Positions 60,962 to 64,000 of a DNA stretch of 64,000 bases are shown piece by piece. The notes under the pieces are model-generated. The model saw only the letters and a program-made list of their open reading frames with translations. It did not search any database and was not told the DNA's origin. Made by a program: the position numbers and the translations under genes. The stretch is taken from the NCBI GenBank assembly GCA_031291755.1, contig JARLIK010000001.1, positions 78,092 through 142,091 on the forward strand, in the 5' to 3' direction. Source of the DNA: Acidocella sp. (lineage in GTDB: Bacteria; Pseudomonadota; Alphaproteobacteria; Acetobacterales; Acetobacteraceae). The first letter of the stretch is position 1. Every line of letters begins with the position of its first letter.

Positions 60962-62499
60962 GCAAGCCATTTTACATCACCACCCCGATTTATTACGTCA
61001 ATGGCGCGCCGCACCTGGGCCACGCTTATACCTCAACCGCGGCTGATGTGCTGGCGCGGTTTAAGCGGCTGGATGGGTACGACGTGTTTTTCCTCACCGG
61101 CACCGATGAGCATGGCCAGAAGGTGGAATCCGCGGCACGGGCGGCCGGCGTTGACCCGCAGACCTTTACCGACAATGTGGCGGCTGATTTTGCCGATATG
61201 GCGAAACGGATGAACATCTCGAACGATGATTTCATCCGCACCACAGAAGCGCGGCATAAGCGCTCGTGCCAGGCGATCTGGCAAAAACTGGTGGAGGCCG
61301 GGGCGATTTATCTGGGCGCGTATGAGGGCTGGTACGCGGTGCGCGATGAAGCGTTCTATGACGCGGACGAAACCATTGTGAAACCGGATGGCTCGCGCGT
61401 TGCCATCGCCTCGGGTGCGGCGGTGGAATGGGTGGTTGAGCCTTCGTATTTCTTTAAACTCAGTGCGTTTCAGGATCGTTTGTTAGCGCATTATGAGGCG
61501 CATCCGGACTTCATTGCGCCCACCGCCAAGCGCAATGAAATTCTCTCGTTCGTGAAGGGCGGGTTGAATGATTTATCAGTCAGCCGCACCAGCTTCTCCT
61601 GGGGTATTCCGGTGCCGGGCGATGCAGCGCATGTGATGTATGTGTGGCTGGATGCGCTGGTGAATTACATCACGGCGTGCGGTTACCCTGATGTGAACGC
61701 TGAGCGGTTCCAGAAATACTGGCCGGCGAATGTGCATCTGGTGGGCAAGGAGATCATCCGGTTTCATGCGGTGTATTGGCCAGCGTTTTTGATGGCGGCG
61801 GGGCTGCCGCTGCCGAAGAAGGTATTCTCGCACGGCTGGTGGACGGTTGAGGGCGAGAAGATGAGCAAATCGCTCGGCAACTTCATCGACGTGCGGCCTT
61901 TGGTAGATGAGTTTGGGCTCGATGCGGTGCGGTTTTTCCTGCTGCGTGAAGTGCCGTTTGGCGGCGATGGGGATTTTTCGCGCAAGTCCCTCATCATGCG
62001 GCTGAATGTGGAACTGGCGAATGATCTGGGCAATTTGGCCCAGCGCACGCTCTCCTTCATTGCCAAAAACGCCGGGAGTGTGGTGCCGCCACGCGGGGCT
62101 TTGCATGAGGCTGACCATGCGCTGCTGGCCATGGCGGATGTACTGCCTGACAAGCTGCGCGACGCGCTGGACCGGCTGGCGTTCCATGAGGCGCTGGAGG
62201 ATGTGTGGAAGCTGGTGCGGGCCGCCAATGCCTACATCGACCATCAGGCCCCCTGGGCGCTGAAAAAGACCGATACGACACGCATGAACACGGTGCTGCG
62301 GGTGCTGCTGGAGGCGATCCGCACGGTGGGGATTTTGCTGCAAGCCTTCATGCCGGATAGCATGGCGGTACTGCTGGACCAGTTGGGTGTAGCCGTTGAT
62401 GAGCGGCGGATTGCGGCGTTGGAAACCCCGATGGTAGAGGGTGCCACCTTGCCGCCACCGGCTGGCATCTTCCCACGTTACATTGAAAAAGCGGCTTAA
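60958..62499 (+). CDS. metG: methionyl-tRNA synthetase
   Basis: A 513-residue class I synthetase. FYITTPIYYVNGAPHLGHAYTS carries the HIGH motif (HLGH); KMSKS is in GEKMSKSLGNFIDV. It is the short form, without the C-terminal tRNA-binding EMAP domain, and the four-cysteine zinc knuckle is absent. No upstream riboswitch. It is followed 7 bases later by tatD. Confidence 0.97.
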   Translation: MSKPFYITTPIYYVNGAPHLGHAYTSTAADVLARFKRLDGYDVFFLTGTDEHGQKVESAARAAGVDPQTFTDNVAADFADMAKRMNISNDDFIRTTEARHKRSCQAIWQKLVEAGAIYLGAYEGWYAVRDEAFYDADETIVKPDGSRVAIASGAAVEWVVEPSYFFKLSAFQDRLLAHYEAHPDFIAPTAKRNEILSFVKGGLNDLSVSRTSFSWGIPVPGDAAHVMYVWLDALVNYITACGYPDVNAERFQKYWPANVHLVGKEIIRFHAVYWPAFLMAAGLPLPKKVFSHGWWTVEGEKMSKSLGNFIDVRPLVDEFGLDAVRFFLLREVPFGGDGDFSRKSLIMRLNVELANDLGNLAQRTLSFIAKNAGSVVPPRGALHEADHALLAMADVLPDKLRDALDRLAFHEALEDVWKLVRAANAYIDHQAPWALKKTDTTRMNTVLRVLLEAIRTVGILLQAFMPDSMAVLLDQLGVAVDERRIAALETPMVEGATLPPPAGIFPRYIEKAA

Positions 62500-62506
62500 T
62501 AGACTG

Positions 62507-63295
62507 ATGTTGATAGATTCTCACTGCCATTTGGATTATTACACCGAGGCTGAACGGCCAGAAATCATCGCCCGCGCCAAGGCGGCCGGGGTGACGGAAA
62601 TGGTCACCATCGGGGTGACGCTCAGCCAGTCCCGCCAGGCGATTGCGATGGCTGAGGCTGACCCGAATGTGTGGTGCTGCATTGGGGTGCACCCCAACCA
62701 TGCGGCGGATGAGCTGCCGGTACCATCGCCCGAGACGATCGCTGAGATGACCAAGCACCCCAAGGTGATCGGGATTGGGGAATCCGGCCTGGATTATTTC
62801 TACGACAAGGCGCCGAAGGAGACCCAGGCCGAGAATTTCCGCGCCCATATCCGCGCTGCCCAGATCACCGGGTTGCCGCTCGCCATTCATGCCCGCGATG
62901 CCGATGATGATATTGCCAGGATTTTGGCCGAGGAACGGGCAGGGGGCGGGGATTTTAGCTTTTTGCTGCATTGCTTTTCCTCGACCCGGGCACTGGCGGA
63001 AGCGGCGATCGAGATGGGTGGGTATATCTCGTTCTCGGGGATTTTGACCTTTCCGAAATCGCAGGAAATTCGGGACATTGCGGCGATGGTGCCGCTGGAG
63101 CGGCTGCTGGTGGAAACCGACTCACCATACCTCGCGCCGGTGCCATTTCGCGGTAAGCGCAACGAGCCTGGCCATACACAATACACCGCCAAGGTGCTGG
63201 CCGAGGTAAAGGGCATGGCACCGGAGGCGATGGCGGCGCTGACCACCACCAACTTCCGCAAGCTCTATACCAAGGCGCGGCTTGCACGCGCTTAA
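62507..63295 (+). CDS. tatD: TatD family metal-dependent hydrolase
   Basis: A 262-residue DNase-like protein. IDSHCHLDYY gives the His-x-His metal pair; IGIGESGLDYFYD, PLAIHARDADDD and HCFSSTRALAE are family blocks; ETDSPYLAPVPFRGKRNEP ends the site. ATG at 62507 is preferred to a longer frame inside metG. The next gene starts within its last 14 bases. Confidence 0.95.
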   Translation: MLIDSHCHLDYYTEAERPEIIARAKAAGVTEMVTIGVTLSQSRQAIAMAEADPNVWCCIGVHPNHAADELPVPSPETIAEMTKHPKVIGIGESGLDYFYDKAPKETQAENFRAHIRAAQITGLPLAIHARDADDDIARILAEERAGGGDFSFLLHCFSSTRALAEAAIEMGGYISFSGILTFPKSQEIRDIAAMVPLERLLVETDSPYLAPVPFRGKRNEPGHTQYTAKVLAEVKGMAPEAMAALTTTNFRKLYTKARLARA

Positions 63296-64000
63296 GGTCA
63301 CGCTGCTGGGGGTCGGCGGCTCCGCCGGCTCGCCGCAGATTGGCGGGGCGGATGGGGCAGGTGACTGGGGCGTTCTGGACCCCACCGAGCCGCGTAACCG
63401 CCGCACCCGGCCCAGCATTGTGATTGAAAGCCCCGCGGGCCAGCGGCTGCTGGTGGATACCGGGCCGGATTTGCGGCTGCAATTAACGGACTGCAAAATC
63501 CCGCGCATCGATGCGGTGCTTTATACCCACGCCCATGCCGACCATGTGGCCGGGCTGGATGAAATACGGATTCTCAACCGGCTATTGGGCGCACCGATGC
63601 CGACCTACGCCACCCAGGCGGTATTCGCCGAGCTTGAAAAACGCTTTGACTATGCGTTCAAGCCTTGGAATGGCAGCGGGTTTTACCGGCCGGTGCTGAC
63701 GATGCAAACCATCGAGGCGGGGCAGGTGGTGGAGATTTTGGGGTTGCCGGTGCGGTTGATCGGCCAGGACCATGGGTACATCACCACACTAGGGCTGCGG
63801 GTGGGCGGCTTTGCCTATTGCACCGACGTGGTGCGGCTGGATGAGACGGCGTTAGCAGCTTTGCAAGGGCTGGAGGTACTGGTGATCGACTGCTTCACCA
63901 ACGGCCCGCTGCACCCCACACACGCGAATTTGGCGCAGGTAATGGGCTGGGTTGAAGTGCTGCGGCCTAAGCGGACTATTTTGACGCATATGGGGCCGAC
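63282..64000 (+). CDS. metallo-beta-lactamase-fold hydrolase, PhnP-like, 3' truncated by window end
   Basis: At least 239 residues; the gene continues past the window. TTG start at 63282, within tatD, yields MHALKVTLLGVGGSAGSPQIGG. The metal motif is YTHAHADHVAGLDEIR (H-x-H-x-D-H), and later LIGQDHGYITTLGLRVGGFAYCTDV and LHPTHANLAQVMG carry more ligands. The PhnP group cleaves cyclic phosphodiesters. The tmk-holB-metG-tatD-MBL order is typical of Alphaproteobacteria. Confidence 0.9.
   Translation, partial: MHALKVTLLGVGGSAGSPQIGGADGAGDWGVLDPTEPRNRRTRPSIVIESPAGQRLLVDTGPDLRLQLTDCKIPRIDAVLYTHAHADHVAGLDEIRILNRLLGAPMPTYATQAVFAELEKRFDYAFKPWNGSGFYRPVLTMQTIEAGQVVEILGLPVRLIGQDHGYITTLGLRVGGFAYCTDVVRLDETALAALQGLEVLVIDCFTNGPLHPTHANLAQVMGWVEVLRPKRTILTHMGP

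Noticed and set aside
1..64000. tRNA or rRNA genes, CRISPR arrays
   Set aside because: No tRNA T-loop/acceptor pattern, rRNA segment or regularly spaced repeats were seen; an automated scan would be needed to be certain about tRNAs.

Overview
The window is a GC-rich chromosomal segment of an alphaproteobacterium. The gene content and gene order (pur-bolA-grx, tmk-holB-metG-tatD, cysE-desulfurase-ferredoxin-mnmA, a very long secreted protein ending in a Hint domain, DUF6134 and DUF2202 proteins) point to the Acetobacteraceae, near acidophiles such as Acidocella or Acidiphilium. That placement is inference from protein character, not from a search. Coding density is very high. Many neighbouring genes overlap by 4 bases (ATGA, GTGA or TTGA). 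No rRNA or tRNA gene and no CRISPR array was seen.

Layout. 1-5.2 kb: an RDD membrane protein fragment, a CoA transferase, two alpha/beta hydrolases, a glutaminase, and an AhpD-like/DUF2202 pair behind a well-formed Crp/Fnr-type promoter. 5.4-8.6 kb: a sulfur-transfer operon (cysE, cysteine desulfurase, 2Fe-2S ferredoxin, mnmA). 8.6-15.5 kb: a single-domain response regulator facing a kinase-like protein whose ATP site is eroded; a leftward FAD oxidoreductase/DUF3253/DUF1499/ABC exporter operon; an EAL protein with a substituted metal ligand; a glycosyltransferase. 15.5-20.1 kb: purC-purS-purQ-purL-bolA-grxD. 20.2-28 kb: MFS transporter, CYTH-CHAD protein, ene-reductase, potassium channel, citrate synthase, SixA-type phosphatase, DUF6134 protein.

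28-32.8 kb: the most unusual part. A prokaryotic FeS photolyase gene is interrupted at its 3' end by a complete IS1595-family element (29527-31971) with 23-bp perfect inverted repeats and a 9-bp direct repeat. The element carries a transposase and four further genes. The last two form an uncharacterised pair: a membrane-anchored or exported helical protein, and a protein with a possible Cys/His active site. Removing the element in silico restores a photolyase about 20 codons longer whose stop overlaps the next start codon (an SDR dehydrogenase).

32.8-42.5 kb: class I ribonucleotide reductase (nrdA, nrdB), a PAS protein next to a frameshifted PhnD-like gene, a drug-efflux MFS protein, a TrmN6-like methyltransferase, DUF2007, polyprenyl diphosphate synthase and YeiH. 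42.5-49.7 kb: one tightly overlapping leftward operon (CPD photolyase, FAD oxidoreductase, DUF1365, cyclopropane fatty acid synthase, MFS, metallophosphoesterase, DUF3833 lipoprotein), resembling the light/singlet-oxygen stress membrane-lipid operons of other alphaproteobacteria. 49.8-54 kb: the 1401-residue Hint-domain protein. 54.2-58.5 kb: rpsD, small exported proteins, a DsbA-family protein, LpxR-like deacylase and MltB-like transglycosylase. 58.5-64 kb: rlpA-like, tmk, holB, metG, tatD and a metallo-beta-lactamase-fold hydrolase cut by the window end.
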